Positions 8,191 to 18,857 of a DNA stretch of 60,000 nt are shown here, piece after piece; the first letter of the stretch is position 1, and the number at the start of each line of letters is the position of its first letter. Location: NCBI RefSeq assembly GCF_000238315.3, contig NZ_CP011924.1, positions 2,872,501 through 2,932,500 on the forward strand, in the 5' to 3' direction. The stretch comes from Pseudoalteromonas piscicida (GTDB lineage: Bacteria; Pseudomonadota; Gammaproteobacteria; Enterobacterales; Alteromonadaceae). The translations under genes and the position numbers were made by a program. The notes beneath the pieces were generated by a model that was not told the origin of the DNA, ran no database searches, and saw nothing but the letters and a program-made list of their open reading frames with translations.

Positions 8191-8400
8191 ATACCAATTG
8201 GTCTTAATACTTGTTCAATTTGAAGGAGCAAATCTTACGCTAACTGCGTTAAAAATTTCTCATTTAGAACAACTAAATAGCAAAATTTTCGCCTTGCCTA
8301 CATGGATGTAGGTACCTTGGCGATAGCAGGACGCGGTAGCGGTGTTATCGACAAGATTTTCTCGCCTCAAAATAGGTCACTTAATTAAGCAAATTGGTAT
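8191..8400. repeat. MITE-like interspersed repeat with ATACCAATT termini
   Basis: A 210-bp noncoding unit bounded by imperfect inverted termini: ATACCAATTGGTCTTAAT on the left, and on the right the complement of ATACCAATTTGCTTAATT. Inside are smaller palindromes, for example CCTACAT/ATGTAGG at 8297-8312. It fills most of the 317-bp gap between the UPF0149 gene and gspN and has no open frame. It looks like a non-autonomous mobile repeat of a kind common in Pseudoalteromonas-like genomes. The family identity is from memory; only one copy is present in this window. Confidence 0.7.
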
Positions 8401-8428
8401 AACTAAAGTCTGATATGACAGAAGTATA

Positions 8429-9187
8429 TTATAAATTTACTGGGTAACGACCTTCGCCATCCGGTCTACCCAAAAACTTAACAGCATCGTGTACTTCTTT
8501 TGGTAGACTTGCATCTGGCTTGACATTACCAGACACGCGAAACTGGAAATTGGCAGCTAGTGTCGCATCAGCCTGTAAGCCCAGACGATTTTCAGGGTCA
8601 ACAACCACGGCAATATCTCCTGATTTACAATCGAGCTGACCACTAAGGTCGCCGATACTAAACCAACCATTCATGCCTTTAACATCAATATTTGGACTAC
8701 TTATCTCACCATTTAGTCCTTCGCAGTACGGTGCACCACTTTGGTACTCCTTCACATTGACAATAACGCGCCCTTTGGCATCAACCGGCAATGGCAGAGT
8801 TACTTGGTCCATAGCCTGCTCAACACTGAAACGAAGTGAGGCATTATTTACCGTCACGGATTTACTTACTAAATTCGATGAGAAATTAGCTTTTCCTGAG
8901 ATCTCATTTTTATCTCTCGCATTACCAAACTGTACATTGCCTGCCAACTCACCGAGTAGTAATGACGACGGTTCAAGCTCCCACTTAACCTGATTCAATT
9001 GAATGTTATTAAATCTCACACCGCTCACTTGACCATGCCAAACAGAACCATTTACTGCACCTAGCTGCAAATTAGCTGGCAATTGGCCTTTAAAAACTTG
9101 CAGCAACACCGCTGCAGGCATAGTAAAAGCACTAAAAATAATAAATGCGAGTAAAAATATAATGAGTAGAGATAGTGTTTTTTTCAT
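8429..9187 (-). CDS. gspN: Type II secretion system protein GspN
   Basis: Last gene of the type II secretion operon. The 252-residue protein has one N-terminal membrane anchor (LLIIFLLAFIIFSAFTMPA) and a periplasmic beta-rich domain with repeated LQLGAVNGSVWHG and QVKWELEPSSLLLGEL patterns typical of GspN. It is an accessory inner-membrane component, not essential in all systems. It follows gspM by 2 bp. The MITE-like repeat lies just downstream, and no clear hairpin terminator is seen before it. Confidence 0.92.
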   Translation of the reverse strand: MKKTLSLLIIFLLAFIIFSAFTMPAAVLLQVFKGQLPANLQLGAVNGSVWHGQVSGVRFNNIQLNQVKWELEPSSLLLGELAGNVQFGNARDKNEISGKANFSSNLVSKSVTVNNASLRFSVEQAMDQVTLPLPVDAKGRVIVNVKEYQSGAPYCEGLNGEISSPNIDVKGMNGWFSIGDLSGQLDCKSGDIAVVVDPENRLGLQADATLAANFQFRVSGNVKPDASLPKEVHDAVKFLGRPDGEGRYPVNL

Positions 9188-9189
9188 AA

Positions 9190-9663
9190 TTATTTCTCTA
9201 AAACCAAGCGACTAACACGCACAAAGCCAGGTAAATTCCCTTGTGTAAGGTCTAGGTTTTCTACTTTTACTCCATGCTTATTTGTCAGTTCATCTATCCA
9301 AGCAACAAGTTTATTAAATTCCACATCATCGATGGTTAAACGCAAGCTTTCGCCACTAGGTTGCATTTTGCTGATATCAATTTGAAAGCGGCCACGGGTG
9401 TTATTGACTATCTGGCTGATATTGCCGCCGCTAATCACCTGTGCGGGACTGCTAGATTTCAGCTTACTCACGCTTTGACCAACCCAATTTACGAGTTCGT
9501 GGTTACGTTTTAGCTTAGCTTCGGCATCGCTGACAGCCTGATTCAAAGGTTTGAATATACCCATTACTAGAACAAAAACGACAAAAATAACGCCAGCAAC
9601 AATCAACAGTTTTTGTTCTTGCTCTTTTAAACCACGCCAATAGTTTACTACTTGCTGCTTCAT
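9190..9663 (-). CDS. gspM: Type II secretion system protein GspM
   Basis: A 157-residue bitopic inner-membrane protein that joins GspL in the assembly platform. The short cytoplasmic start (VNYWRGLKEQEQKLL) precedes a membrane helix at about residues 20-36. A periplasmic ferredoxin-like domain follows, with conserved LRLTIDDVEFNKLVAWID. The gspL stop overlaps its start by 4 bp, consistent with translational coupling. Confidence 0.93.
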   Translation of the reverse strand: MKQQVVNYWRGLKEQEQKLLIVAGVIFVVFVLVMGIFKPLNQAVSDAEAKLKRNHELVNWVGQSVSKLKSSSPAQVISGGNISQIVNNTRGRFQIDISKMQPSGESLRLTIDDVEFNKLVAWIDELTNKHGVKVENLDLTQGNLPGFVRVSRLVLEK

Positions 9664-10865
9664 GCTGCACCTCGAATGCGAATTTCACCCACCACAAAGT
9701 CACCATCATTGTTCAGGGCGCCCTGTTCAACACTTACACCGCGTTGCTCTAAAATTGCTTTGACCTGACCAAATACCTGAAACTCTTTTGCGCGCGCTCT
9801 AATTCTGAGTTCATTCCTACGTTTGTCATAACGCAGCGTTTCAGGAGCGAAAGCATCGACCTCTTCATAAATCGCCACAAAGTGATTAGTTAATTCGAGC
9901 AAACCGCCCTGCTCCGTGCCAGATAACGCATCAAGCTCATTTTGGATCTGTTTTTTCAATAAGTGCGGACGTACTACTTTATTTGGAAATGCCTGTTGAT
10001 ACATAGCGACCGCTTGGGTTTCTAGCTGATTAGCTTGATGACTTATCACATACAGCTGAGTGCCTTTAATTGCGATAAAACTCACTACTGCCACACTCGC
10101 CGCTATTAGTCCACTGCGCCAGTCACGCCACCACTGCGGCTGCTTTTTCTTCGCAGCGAACCGACCTTGACGCAAATTAAAATCAATGTTTGATAGCGAT
10201 TTCGCGAAGATGGCTAAAGGTAAATCGTAATCTTGTTGTTGCGCTGTAAGCGTTATCGTTTCTGAGAAATCGATTGCCGGGCTAAAATGCGCCAGCTGCT
10301 TAACACCCGCAATGGTGAGGTACTCATTGACCCAGCTAAGTTCAGCAGTGCCAACTTGCCAAGCATTGTGTTTGAATAGCCATTGCTGACCTAACTGCAC
10401 GGCACTAGTCATCTCTTCATGAAGCGGCAAACATAGAGCATCCGGTAGCGCTTTACTTACACTGATCCCTGCATCATCGAAAGCACTAAACCAGCTTTGT
10501 AGCCAACTGCTATCACAAATCGCAACATCTATAGTATGTGTGTCGGCTTTCATGCCCGGTTTACCAATCGCGATAAATAGCGCATCGATGTCGGTCGCAA
10601 CATGTTCCTCAAGCATAAACGGTAAGGCTTGCTCTAGTTTCCTATTCCATTTTGCTGGTAATTCTAGCGTGCGTAACTGTACCGCAGTCGCTGGTAGTAA
10701 CAATACAACCGGTCTCGTTTGCGCTTTTTCGGCAAGGCTACCAAGCTGTTCACTCCCTTCTAGTTCACCACTGGCAATAATTTGTTGTTGTTCTGTTGAC
10801 CACACTAACCAGTGTATTGTCGCCTGGTGTGACTGATCCACACGGATCAATAATTGTTCTGTCAC
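9660..10865 (-). CDS. gspL: Type II secretion system protein GspL
   Basis: A 401-residue bitopic inner-membrane protein. Its cytoplasmic actin-like domain (residues 1 to about 240) binds the GspE ATPase. It has a single membrane helix around residues 250-270 (SGLIAASVAVVSFIAI) and a periplasmic ferredoxin-like domain that pairs with GspM. The segment LPFMLEEHVATDIDALF is characteristic of the family. It overlaps gspK and gspM by 4 bp each. Confidence 0.93.
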   Translation of the reverse strand: MTEQLLIRVDQSHQATIHWLVWSTEQQQIIASGELEGSEQLGSLAEKAQTRPVVLLLPATAVQLRTLELPAKWNRKLEQALPFMLEEHVATDIDALFIAIGKPGMKADTHTIDVAICDSSWLQSWFSAFDDAGISVSKALPDALCLPLHEEMTSAVQLGQQWLFKHNAWQVGTAELSWVNEYLTIAGVKQLAHFSPAIDFSETITLTAQQQDYDLPLAIFAKSLSNIDFNLRQGRFAAKKKQPQWWRDWRSGLIAASVAVVSFIAIKGTQLYVISHQANQLETQAVAMYQQAFPNKVVRPHLLKKQIQNELDALSGTEQGGLLELTNHFVAIYEEVDAFAPETLRYDKRRNELRIRARAKEFQVFGQVKAILEQRGVSVEQGALNNDGDFVVGEIRIRGAA

Positions 10866-11863
10866 TCTACGCCTCCAAATTTACGAGCAAGCACGTACGC
10901 TTTACCATCTTTTGTTTCTATAATTGATGTGAGAGAAAAGCGTCGCTCATCAAACACAGCTGTTGCTCGCAACTGAAAATAATTGCTGTTAATCGTAAAA
11001 GTTTTGGAAGTCTTATTAGGGTCTTTGACCCCTTGATTCGCGACTTCCGTGTAAAATTCATTAATATCAGTAAAACCTTTTTTTGATCTTGCAGAAATAA
11101 TAGCTTCAGCACCTGACTTCGATAAACCAGGTATAAGCGCACTGAGTAAAAGCGCTTGTTCTGGCAATATCGTATTGACGTTTACCGCGAGCTCCTCACT
11201 TCCAGGGATCACGCAAACATAAGGCTTAATCTTTTCCATCACCAGCGGGTTAAAGCCCTTAATCACGCGTAACTCACTAACAGACGCCATCAAATTATTA
11301 GCCGTTAAATAAGGAGTCTGATTAGACATATACTCGTCTTCTTCTGCCCCTGAGCGATAAGTAATGCTATCTTCATCAAGCCAATCGTAGACACTATCAG
11401 CAAGGGCTTCCTCGCTCTCGTTACTCGGCAAATCCTCAATATTCTTCAAAAGTTCCAATAGCGCTGCATGGGCTGGGTTTGTATTCTTTCCACCAATCTG
11501 CTGACCACCTTGGTTATTTCCATTTGTTTGTGACTTTGCTCTCAAGGCATTCAGGTTTAGGCATGCCTGTAAGTCTGTAACTTTGCCGCTCAACGTACCA
11601 TGATCAACAGGGTAAGGCACTTCTTCACGAGCCCAAGGCTGGTCTAGATTAACGGTATCAGGATCATCTTTTTTTGCTTGTATCAACGCTCTTTTGACTA
11701 ATTCCTCAGCACCATAGCTATACCACTTGGCTTGTTGCTGAGTTTGAATATTCGAGGCCTTTTGTACCTGCACCATTAAACTACTCGCCATTTCAGCGGC
11801 AATTGTCGCTGCCAATGCAACGATGAAAAGTACGATGACGAGTGCTGCACCTTGCTGCTTCAT
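10862..11863 (-). CDS. gspK: Type II secretion system minor pseudopilin GspK
   Basis: The largest minor pseudopilin, thought to sit at the tip of the pseudopilus with GspI and GspJ. The 333 residues open with a prepilin-like leader and hydrophobic helix (KQQGAALVIVLFIVAL). As usual for GspK, the Glu at mature position 5 is absent. The alpha-domain insertion and the helix-hairpin-helix-like segment (NTILPEQALLLSALIPGLS) are visible. It overlaps gspJ and gspL by 4 bp each. Confidence 0.94.
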   Translation of the reverse strand: MKQQGAALVIVLFIVALAATIAAEMASSLMVQVQKASNIQTQQQAKWYSYGAEELVKRALIQAKKDDPDTVNLDQPWAREEVPYPVDHGTLSGKVTDLQACLNLNALRAKSQTNGNNQGGQQIGGKNTNPAHAALLELLKNIEDLPSNESEEALADSVYDWLDEDSITYRSGAEEDEYMSNQTPYLTANNLMASVSELRVIKGFNPLVMEKIKPYVCVIPGSEELAVNVNTILPEQALLLSALIPGLSKSGAEAIISARSKKGFTDINEFYTEVANQGVKDPNKTSKTFTINSNYFQLRATAVFDERRFSLTSIIETKDGKAYVLARKFGGVE

Positions 11864-12498
11864 GGCTGTTGCCCCTTATCATCAGCGACACCACTGCCTG
11901 GCGTTAAAAATAAACGGCTTATTGGATCCGAGTCTTTTCTTTGCAACGTCACTTTAACCGCTTTAGGTAACGATTTAGACTTCCAATCAGCTTGCCATTT
12001 TAGTTTGTCATCCAAAAATTCAAACTTTAACTCTTCTACATCTTCCAAGATGACCTGCGCGCGGGGCTCTGTTCCATCAAGCTGGTCAACATATACTCGA
12101 TAAATACGCTCAAGCTTGTCATCGATAACCCGATAGCCCACGGCCTGCAGTTCAGAACGTGGCAATAAACTAATAGGGTTAGTCCAACCATCACGAACAA
12201 AAGCGATACCATCATATTGGCTCTCAAGCTCATACCGGCCATGGATGATATAAGTTGGGCTAAAATCCCCTGCTTCATTTCTGACTTCTCGCTTAGTGAT
12301 CTGATTAAAATCCTGATCCATCAAGCGGAAAGTCGTTTGTAGACCTTCAATTTCGGCAATTTTTTCCGCTGAAGCCGCTTGGGCCTTCAACGTTGAATCT
12401 AAAATTTGATGAGTCGCTGTCACCACTACCGCTAAAATAGCCAGTGCTAACAATACTTCTATTAGCGTGAAACCACGCTGAGGTGTATGCACTGTCAC
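11860..12498 (-). CDS. gspJ: Type II secretion system minor pseudopilin GspJ
   Basis: A 212-residue minor pseudopilin. It has the type IV prepilin cleavage motif RGFTLIEVLLALAILAV, with cleavage after Gly and Glu at +5. The core FRLMDQDFNQITKREVRN and the FLDDKLKWQADWKS stretch near the C-terminus fit GspJ. It forms the pseudopilus tip complex with GspI and GspK. It starts at ATG 12498, one base shared with the gspI stop. Confidence 0.94.
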   Translation of the reverse strand: MTVHTPQRGFTLIEVLLALAILAVVVTATHQILDSTLKAQAASAEKIAEIEGLQTTFRLMDQDFNQITKREVRNEAGDFSPTYIIHGRYELESQYDGIAFVRDGWTNPISLLPRSELQAVGYRVIDDKLERIYRVYVDQLDGTEPRAQVILEDVEELKFEFLDDKLKWQADWKSKSLPKAVKVTLQRKDSDPISRLFLTPGSGVADDKGQQP

Positions 12499-12875
12499 TA
12501 CTTACTCCGGTACATAAAAGTGGTGATGTCATACACTGAGTTTTTGAGTTCAGGCTCGCGGAAAACGTGCACGGTGAGCTTTACAAAGCTAGGATCTGCC
12601 GTTTGTTGGATATGCTGTTGCCAATACCAAGTGACCCCGGCCATTTCCTCTTCGCCTTTGTTACCATTCTTCCCATGCCAGTCATCGCCTTGCGCGCGCA
12701 AAAATACCAAGCGATTTTCTGCCACCCACGACGCATAGGTCTGCTCTTCAAGCGAGCTGATATGATTTATATGTTCGCTTGTTGCTTGCATTGCAGCAAT
12801 ACCAGCGACAGCACAAATACTTAGCGCAACCATGACTTCAAGTAAGGTAAAGCCTAAGCTTTTTTTAGCGCTCAT
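12498..12875 (-). CDS. gspI: Type II secretion system minor pseudopilin GspI
   Basis: A 125-residue minor pseudopilin of normal length. It has the prepilin motif GFTLLEVMVALSICAVAG, the conserved WVAENRLVFLR helix and a WYWQQHIQQT segment. It is thought to nucleate the tip complex with GspJ and GspK. It overlaps gspH by 4 bp and gspJ by 1 bp. Confidence 0.94.
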   Translation of the reverse strand: MSAKKSLGFTLLEVMVALSICAVAGIAAMQATSEHINHISSLEEQTYASWVAENRLVFLRAQGDDWHGKNGNKGEEEMAGVTWYWQQHIQQTADPSFVKLTVHVFREPELKNSVYDITTFMYRSK

Positions 12876-13465
12876 TCTTCAGGTTCCCGCTTCAGCCCCA
12901 CTGGCGCCATAAATTCGCCTTCGACAAAAAATATTGGCTCCTGCAGCTCTTTATTTTCCACACTTAATCTAAATGCGCTGACTTCACCGGAAGATAAAAT
13001 AAGTACTTGCGGGATCTTGAGCTTTTTAAGCTCAAGTAAATTGTCGTCGTCACCGCCACTCATCAATTCTCGCCAATTTGCTTGCTCAAGTAAGTTATCT
13101 TGAGACCACGGCAGATCTTCTAAGATCAATTCCACTTTGTACTGCTCTGGCAGTTCAATTGGTTTGTAGATATCGTCCGCTTCGAAAGTTCGCCACTTCT
13201 CACCGTCAAAAACCAAAAACTCAATCACACCTTTATCTAGGTGAAAACCAAGCTCAACCTGATTTAGTACTGCAAATTCTGACGCAAGATTAATCGTCCC
13301 CTGCACACGCATATCCATGGTTTCGAGCTCTTCCTCATCACTATCACTGACGGTATAAGTAATGAGATTTACTGAAAAAGCAATGATCACCAAGACAATA
13401 AGGACTTCAAGTAAACTGAAGCCCTTTACCTTAGCTAATGCCGGTTTATGCAGAGGTGCTAACAT
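12872..13465 (-). CDS. gspH: Type II secretion system minor pseudopilin GspH
   Basis: A 197-residue minor pseudopilin with the cleavage motif KGFSLLEVLIVLVIIAF and a C-terminal beta domain (ELGFHLDKGVIEFLVFDG). It links the tip complex to the GspG shaft. The leader before the Gly is about 15 residues, longer than in GspI or GspJ. It lies 3 bp downstream of gspG. Confidence 0.92.
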   Translation of the reverse strand: MLAPLHKPALAKVKGFSLLEVLIVLVIIAFSVNLITYTVSDSDEEELETMDMRVQGTINLASEFAVLNQVELGFHLDKGVIEFLVFDGEKWRTFEADDIYKPIELPEQYKVELILEDLPWSQDNLLEQANWRELMSGGDDDNLLELKKLKIPQVLILSSGEVSAFRLSVENKELQEPIFFVEGEFMAPVGLKREPEE

Positions 13466-13468
13466 AGA

Positions 13469-13894
13469 TTAACGTTCGTCTTCCGTATCCCAGTTACCGA
13501 TATCATCATCAGTTCCAACTTCGCCATCCGGACCCATTGAAAAGATATCGATTTGGCTCATTTCACCTGGGCTGACTAATTGGTAAGGATTGCCCCATGG
13601 ATCTTCTGGAAGCTTAGAAATAAAGCCACCTTCAGGGAAACGTTTTGGTACCGGGTCAATATTGGTTTGCGTTACCAACGCTTCCAAGCCTTGCTCTGTG
13701 GTTGGGTAACGTTTGTTTTTTAACTTGTACATCTTCATTGCGTCTTCAATTTGACGAATATCTAGACGTGCCTTTTCTTTTGCAGCTTCTTCTTGTTGAC
13801 CCATCACGTTAGGTGCAACGATAGATAAGATCATACCGATGATAACAAGTACCACCATCACTTCTAGTAGTGAGAAACCTGATTGTTTTTTCAC
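13469..13894 (-). CDS. gspG: Type II secretion system major pseudopilin GspG
   Basis: The main subunit of the pseudopilus. I chose the GTG start at 13892-13894. It is preceded by GAGGTAAACATT with GAGG at a normal distance and gives the short basic leader expected of GspG (KKQSGFSLLEVMVVLVII). An ATG 11 codons upstream would give an unusually long leader. The 141 residues include the C-terminal calcium-site loop region (FSMGPDGEVGTDDDIGNWD) and conserved DPWGNPYQ. Confidence 0.95.
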   Translation of the reverse strand: MKKQSGFSLLEVMVVLVIIGMILSIVAPNVMGQQEEAAKEKARLDIRQIEDAMKMYKLKNKRYPTTEQGLEALVTQTNIDPVPKRFPEGGFISKLPEDPWGNPYQLVSPGEMSQIDIFSMGPDGEVGTDDDIGNWDTEDER

Positions 13895-13958
13895 AATGTT
13901 TACCTCAATGCTGTTATTGATGACCATGCAAAAACATGCGATGGCCTTTCCTTTTTGA

Positions 13959-15185
13959 CTACAATCCTACGGCTTTGTTCATCGCCATAATCGGCTGAAG
14001 AATCGCCATAACTATAAACAGTACAATAATTGCCATCGTCGCTATCATCGCAGGTTCTAGCAACTTCAGCGAGACATTTACCATACTTTCAAATTCTCTT
14101 TCTTGGTTATTCGCTGCACGCTCAAGCATCTGTTCTAATTCACCCGACTTTTCACCGCTGGCAATCATGTGCAGCATCATAGGTGGGAACATTTTGGTCT
14201 GTTGCAACGACGCTCTAAGGCTTGCACCTTCACTCACCCGAGTCGCCGCTTCTGCAACGGAGGCTTTGATTTTTTCGTTCTCTAGTACTTGGCCTGAGAT
14301 TTTCATACCCTCAAGTAGCGGAACAGAACTCGATGAGAGAATACTTAAGGTACGCGCAAATCGTGCAGTATTCACACTGCGAGTTACCTTTCCAAGACCC
14401 GGTAAACTCAGCAGCTTGCTATCGTACCAAAAGCGGATCTTAGGTTTTTGTAATGCTTTTTTAATCGCGTAGGTGCCAATGACAACCACTGCCAACGTAA
14501 TCATCCAGTAGTTTTGTACAAAATTACTGGCAGCCATAACCCACTCAGTTGTCCAAGGCAGTGCTTGCTTGGATTTCTCAAAGGTCTTCAAGATCTTTGG
14601 TACTACCGTCCCCAATAGAATGGAAACAATCGCGATAGCAAAGATGACCAAAATAATGGGATACACCATCGCTTGCGTAATTTGGCTACGCATATGTTGA
14701 CGCTGCTCAGTGTAATCGGCCAAGCGATTTAGTACTTCATCTAAGTGCCCTGACTTTTCTCCAGCAGCAACCATTGAGCGGTACAAGTGATCAAATACGT
14801 GAGGAAACTCCGACATACCATCTGCCAGTGTGTAACCTTCAACGACTTTTGATCTTACCGCCATCAGCATACGCTTTAATCTTGGCTTTTCACATTGCTC
14901 AGCTACAGCCATCACCGCAGCTTCAACAGGTAAAGAAGATTGGATCAAGGTCGCCAACTGGCGCGTGATCAAGGCAAGGTCTGATACCGAGGGACGGTAG
15001 CCTTTAAAAAGCGTAAAACCACCACTACTTTGGTTTTTATCTTTCTCAGCAGCAGGCAAAACCTCAAGTGGCATCATGGCTTTTTCTCTCAGCATTTGCC
15101 TAACTTGCTTCGCCGTATCCGCCTCTAAGATTCCTTTCTTCTCTTTGCCTTTACCATCTAAGGCGCGGTATTCAAACGCTGCCAT
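13959..15185 (-). CDS. gspF: Type II secretion system inner-membrane protein GspF
   Basis: The 408-residue polytopic platform protein. It has two repeated cytoplasmic GspF/PilC domains (residues about 70-195 and 270-400) and three membrane helices (near 170-195, 220-245 and 375-400). The conserved MVAAGEKSGHLDEVL and MIASGEKSGELEQML motifs mark the two repeats. It starts at ATG 15185, overlapping the gspE stop by one base. Confidence 0.95.
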   Translation of the reverse strand: MAAFEYRALDGKGKEKKGILEADTAKQVRQMLREKAMMPLEVLPAAEKDKNQSSGGFTLFKGYRPSVSDLALITRQLATLIQSSLPVEAAVMAVAEQCEKPRLKRMLMAVRSKVVEGYTLADGMSEFPHVFDHLYRSMVAAGEKSGHLDEVLNRLADYTEQRQHMRSQITQAMVYPIILVIFAIAIVSILLGTVVPKILKTFEKSKQALPWTTEWVMAASNFVQNYWMITLAVVVIGTYAIKKALQKPKIRFWYDSKLLSLPGLGKVTRSVNTARFARTLSILSSSSVPLLEGMKISGQVLENEKIKASVAEAATRVSEGASLRASLQQTKMFPPMMLHMIASGEKSGELEQMLERAANNQEREFESMVNVSLKLLEPAMIATMAIIVLFIVMAILQPIMAMNKAVGL

Positions 15186-16777
15186 TAGCCTTCCTCACGC
15201 GTTACACGCATTACTTCTTCTAAGGTTGTTTGACCAGCAAGTACTCGCGAACAGCCATCTTGTCGGATGCTTGGCGTACGCTTACGAATATACTTCTCTA
15301 CCGCTTGCTCACCTTTACCGTTATGAATAAGTTCACGGATAGGCTCATCAACGATGAGAAGCTCATGAATACCCGTACGACCTTTGTAACCATTGAAGTT
15401 ACACTCTTCACAGCCGACTGCACGGAAGATTTGCGTGCCACTGTCTTTGGCCACCCCCAGCAGTTCACATTCTCGTTCATCCGCTAAATGCGCTTCTTTA
15501 CAGTTAGGGCAAAGCGTTCTTACCAATCGCTGTGACAGCACGCCTAGCAGTGATGAACTCAAAAGAAACGGCTCAACCCCCATGTCTTCCATACGCGTGA
15601 TAGCACCGGCGGCCGTATTCGTGTGTAGTGTGGATAGTACCAAGTGGCCGGTCAAAGATGCTTGAACACCAATTTGCGCGGTTTCTAAATCTCGGATCTC
15701 ACCAACCATCACCACATCGGGATCTTGACGTAGGATCGCACGTAAACCTCGAGCGAATGTCATATCCACTTTTGGATTTACTTGTGTTTGGCCAATGCCT
15801 GGGATCTCATATTCAATCGGATCTTCAACCGTTAAAATATTACGATCCCTAGAATTGATTTGTGTCATGCCGGCGTACAAGGTCGTACTCTTACCTGAAC
15901 CCGTTGGACCGGTAACCAGTATAATACCGTGCGGTTTAGCAATTATCTCTGCAAACGCGTCGCGGTTTGCTTGGGTCATGCCCAAATCTTCAAGATCTAA
16001 TCGCGCATTATTTTTGTCTAGTAGACGCAGCACCACGCGCTCACCAAAGCTTGATGGCATCGTCGATACACGCACATCCACGGCTCGCCCCGCAATCCGC
16101 AGACTAATACGGCCATCTTGCGGTACACGTTTTTCTGCGATGTCGAGCTTAGCCATTACTTTGATACGAGACACTAATAATGAAGACAACTTACGATTTG
16201 GCTTCAATACTTCTTTCAGTACGCCATCAACCCTAAAGCGAATAACCAGTTCTTGTTCAAAGGTTTCGATATGAATATCCGACGCACCTTCTTTTATCGC
16301 TTCACTCAACATGGCGTTAATGAGCTTGATGATAGGCGCATCATCATCCGCAGCAAGCAGATCTTCTGTTTGTGGCAATTCTTCAGCAAGCGAGAACAAG
16401 TCCATCTCGTTGCCGATGTCTTCCATCATCTGTTGTGTTTCTGAGCTGTCTCTTTGATAAGACGCTTCAAGCATATGCTCAAAGCGGTCTTCATCTAACG
16501 CCTCTAGACGTAATGTTTTGCCTGCAACACGGCGTACTTCCATCAGCGTTTCAAGATCAAGTGTGCCTTTGTGAAAAAGCTTAGCCTGATCGCCATCAGG
16601 GCTGAGTAACACCCCTTTTCGACGTGCAAATGAAAATGGTAAACGCAATGAAATCGTCGGTACGACAGGCATTTCAGCTACTTCGCCTACTATTGGCTCA
16701 GCGCTTTGTAGCTGCGCTGCCATCTCTTCAGCTTCAGCTCCTAAATCTGGCGTGACTTTTTCATCAATCATTTTCAC
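15185..16777 (-). CDS. gspE: Type II secretion ATPase GspE
   Basis: The cytoplasmic hexameric ATPase that drives pseudopilus assembly. The 530 residues include an N1E domain, the Walker A motif GPTGSGKST near residue 292, an Asp box and Walker B around [14 protein letters not shown], a His box (LSTLHTN) and the four-cysteine zinc domain (CPNCKEA and [11 protein letters not shown]). It binds GspL at the membrane. It overlaps gspD by 14 bp. Confidence 0.96.
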   Translation of the reverse strand: MKMIDEKVTPDLGAEAEEMAAQLQSAEPIVGEVAEMPVVPTISLRLPFSFARRKGVLLSPDGDQAKLFHKGTLDLETLMEVRRVAGKTLRLEALDEDRFEHMLEASYQRDSSETQQMMEDIGNEMDLFSLAEELPQTEDLLAADDDAPIIKLINAMLSEAIKEGASDIHIETFEQELVIRFRVDGVLKEVLKPNRKLSSLLVSRIKVMAKLDIAEKRVPQDGRISLRIAGRAVDVRVSTMPSSFGERVVLRLLDKNNARLDLEDLGMTQANRDAFAEIIAKPHGIILVTGPTGSGKSTTLYAGMTQINSRDRNILTVEDPIEYEIPGIGQTQVNPKVDMTFARGLRAILRQDPDVVMVGEIRDLETAQIGVQASLTGHLVLSTLHTNTAAGAITRMEDMGVEPFLLSSSLLGVLSQRLVRTLCPNCKEAHLADERECELLGVAKDSGTQIFRAVGCEECNFNGYKGRTGIHELLIVDEPIRELIHNGKGEQAVEKYIRKRTPSIRQDGCSRVLAGQTTLEEVMRVTREEG

Positions 16778-18830
16778 GCTCTTTTCTGTTTTGTTCTTTC
16801 AAGAACTCTTCATACGTCGGTGGCAAAGTAAGCTTGTCGTCCCACTTAGGAAGGATTGGCGTATCTTCAAATGGCATTAACTCGATACCATCTTCTCTTT
16901 GTTTATGCTGCTCACCACGGATAAAGTTATATTTTGAATGGCTAATCTCGTTCATACTGCGGCTATCACGTACAATAGTCGGACGGATAAAGACGAGTAA
17001 GTTACGCTTTTCCTTCTTAGTCCCTGTTGATCTAAATAGGTGACCTAACACTGGAATATCACCTAATAGTGGTACTTTAGAAACACTTTCTTGAACGGTT
17101 TCGTCAATTAAACCACCTAAGATAACCATGCCGCCATCATCAGCGATAACCGTGGTATTGATAGCACGTTTAGCCACTCGAATATCCACCGACGTTGCAC
17201 CTTTCACGCTTGATACTTCTTGTTCTATCGTCAGTTGAACCGCTGTACCATCGTTAATCTGAGGGGTTACTTTTAATTTGATACCCACTTCTTGGCGGTC
17301 TACCGTTTGGAATGGGTTTGAGTTATTGTCGTTTGCAGTAGAACCAGTCACGATCGGTACTTCTTCACCGACGATCATTGAGGCTTCTTCGTTATCCATA
17401 GTGGTAACAGACGGTGTAGCTAGAATATTTGAGTTGGTATCCGTGGTTACCGCTTGAATGATTGCACCCCAGTCATTCTTCACAATACCTGCCGCCAGAC
17501 CATTGATATTTTTCAGTAGGCCTGCCAAACCGCTATAATCTCCGCGCTCGGTAGTGGTGGTATTAGATACATCATTATCGTCTGTTCCAACGATAGTTCC
17601 TTTAATCTCTCTATCACGTGCTTGTTCAGCAGCCACAGCTAGTAAACCGATCGGAACAGTGTTGCCATCATTAAACTGCAGCATCCCGCCTTTTTCAGAG
17701 ATCCATTGTAAGCCAAGGTTAATACCATCAGCTTCAGAAACCTCAACAACGATCGCTTCAACCAGTACTTGAGCTCGACGAATATCTAACTTTTTAATCA
17801 CCTGAGTTAATGAGCGCATGGTATCTGGCTGCGCCGTGATCACCAGCGAGTTAGAGTCTTCGTGCGCCTCAATGCTAGTTTCATTTTTGCTACTACTGCG
17901 AGTTCTTGCTTGCTGACCTGCGGCTTGCTCTTCTTCAATCGATTTACTCACGCCTTGAAGAACCTTAACCAAATCTTCCGCTTTTGCGTAATTCAGATAG
18001 AAAACCTGAGTATTGCCTTGAGATTGTAGTTCATCATCTAAACGCTTGATGAGTTCAGCCGCGCGGCTACGGGCCTGTGATTCGCCACTAACAATGACGC
18101 TGTTGGTACGGGTATCTGACACAATTTTCGGGATAAGGAAGTCTGGTACACCACCTTTCCCTGAGTCTTGAAAAATCTTTTCAACGACTTTAACAACGTC
18201 TTCGGCAGTGGCATGCTTCAGCTTAACGATATCAACACGCTTATCGCCCGCTTGGTCAACCGTTTTGATAATATCAACAAGGCGATTAACCGAGGACGCA
18301 TGTCCGGTTAGCATCATCACGTTTGCTGAATTTAGATTGGTTACGTGACCACCATCTTTTTGGTCACTGAATTGACGAATAAGTGGACCAAGCTCTTGCA
18401 CGCTAACGTTCTTCACGCGCACAACGCGTGTTACCATTATGTCACCATTTCCTAGTTCTTCACCAGATACCAAAGGCACGTTCGACTTTTTACCATCAGA
18501 ACTACGAACCACCTTAAGCACACCGCTATCCATTTCAATAACTGAATAACCATATACTTCAAGCACGTTTAAAAAGAACTGATAATACAGCTTTTCATCC
18601 ATCAACTCATAACTGCGAACATTGATGTTACCGCGCACGTTAGGGTCTATGATGATAGTTTTATTCAGCTTATCACTAACGATATTAATGAATTCATTAA
18701 TATCGGTACCTTTGAAGTTCGCGGCATATTCAACCGCAGAAACAGAAAGTGAAATACCAGCAGCAATCAAGAGCGTTGCATACTTAGCTAACCCTTTTTT
18801 GGTTTTTGTGAGGTGTAGCTTTTTACCCAT
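16764..18830 (-). CDS. gspD: Type II secretion outer-membrane secretin GspD
   Basis: The outer-membrane channel, a 15-mer in known systems. The 688 residues have a basic N-terminus and signal peptide, the N0 domain ([17 protein letters not shown]), N1 to N3 ring domains, and a secretin core from about residue 340 to 610 ([11 protein letters not shown] and [15 protein letters not shown]). A C-terminal S-domain-like tail follows. No pilotin gene (gspS) is in the window. It follows gspC by 27 bp. Confidence 0.96.
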   Translation of the reverse strand: MGKKLHLTKTKKGLAKYATLLIAAGISLSVSAVEYAANFKGTDINEFINIVSDKLNKTIIIDPNVRGNINVRSYELMDEKLYYQFFLNVLEVYGYSVIEMDSGVLKVVRSSDGKKSNVPLVSGEELGNGDIMVTRVVRVKNVSVQELGPLIRQFSDQKDGGHVTNLNSANVMMLTGHASSVNRLVDIIKTVDQAGDKRVDIVKLKHATAEDVVKVVEKIFQDSGKGGVPDFLIPKIVSDTRTNSVIVSGESQARSRAAELIKRLDDELQSQGNTQVFYLNYAKAEDLVKVLQGVSKSIEEEQAAGQQARTRSSSKNETSIEAHEDSNSLVITAQPDTMRSLTQVIKKLDIRRAQVLVEAIVVEVSEADGINLGLQWISEKGGMLQFNDGNTVPIGLLAVAAEQARDREIKGTIVGTDDNDVSNTTTTERGDYSGLAGLLKNINGLAAGIVKNDWGAIIQAVTTDTNSNILATPSVTTMDNEEASMIVGEEVPIVTGSTANDNNSNPFQTVDRQEVGIKLKVTPQINDGTAVQLTIEQEVSSVKGATSVDIRVAKRAINTTVIADDGGMVILGGLIDETVQESVSKVPLLGDIPVLGHLFRSTGTKKEKRNLLVFIRPTIVRDSRSMNEISHSKYNFIRGEQHKQREDGIELMPFEDTPILPKWDDKLTLPPTYEEFLKEQNRKEREND

Positions 18831-18857
18831 TATTCTAAAACTCCAAAATTAGTAACT

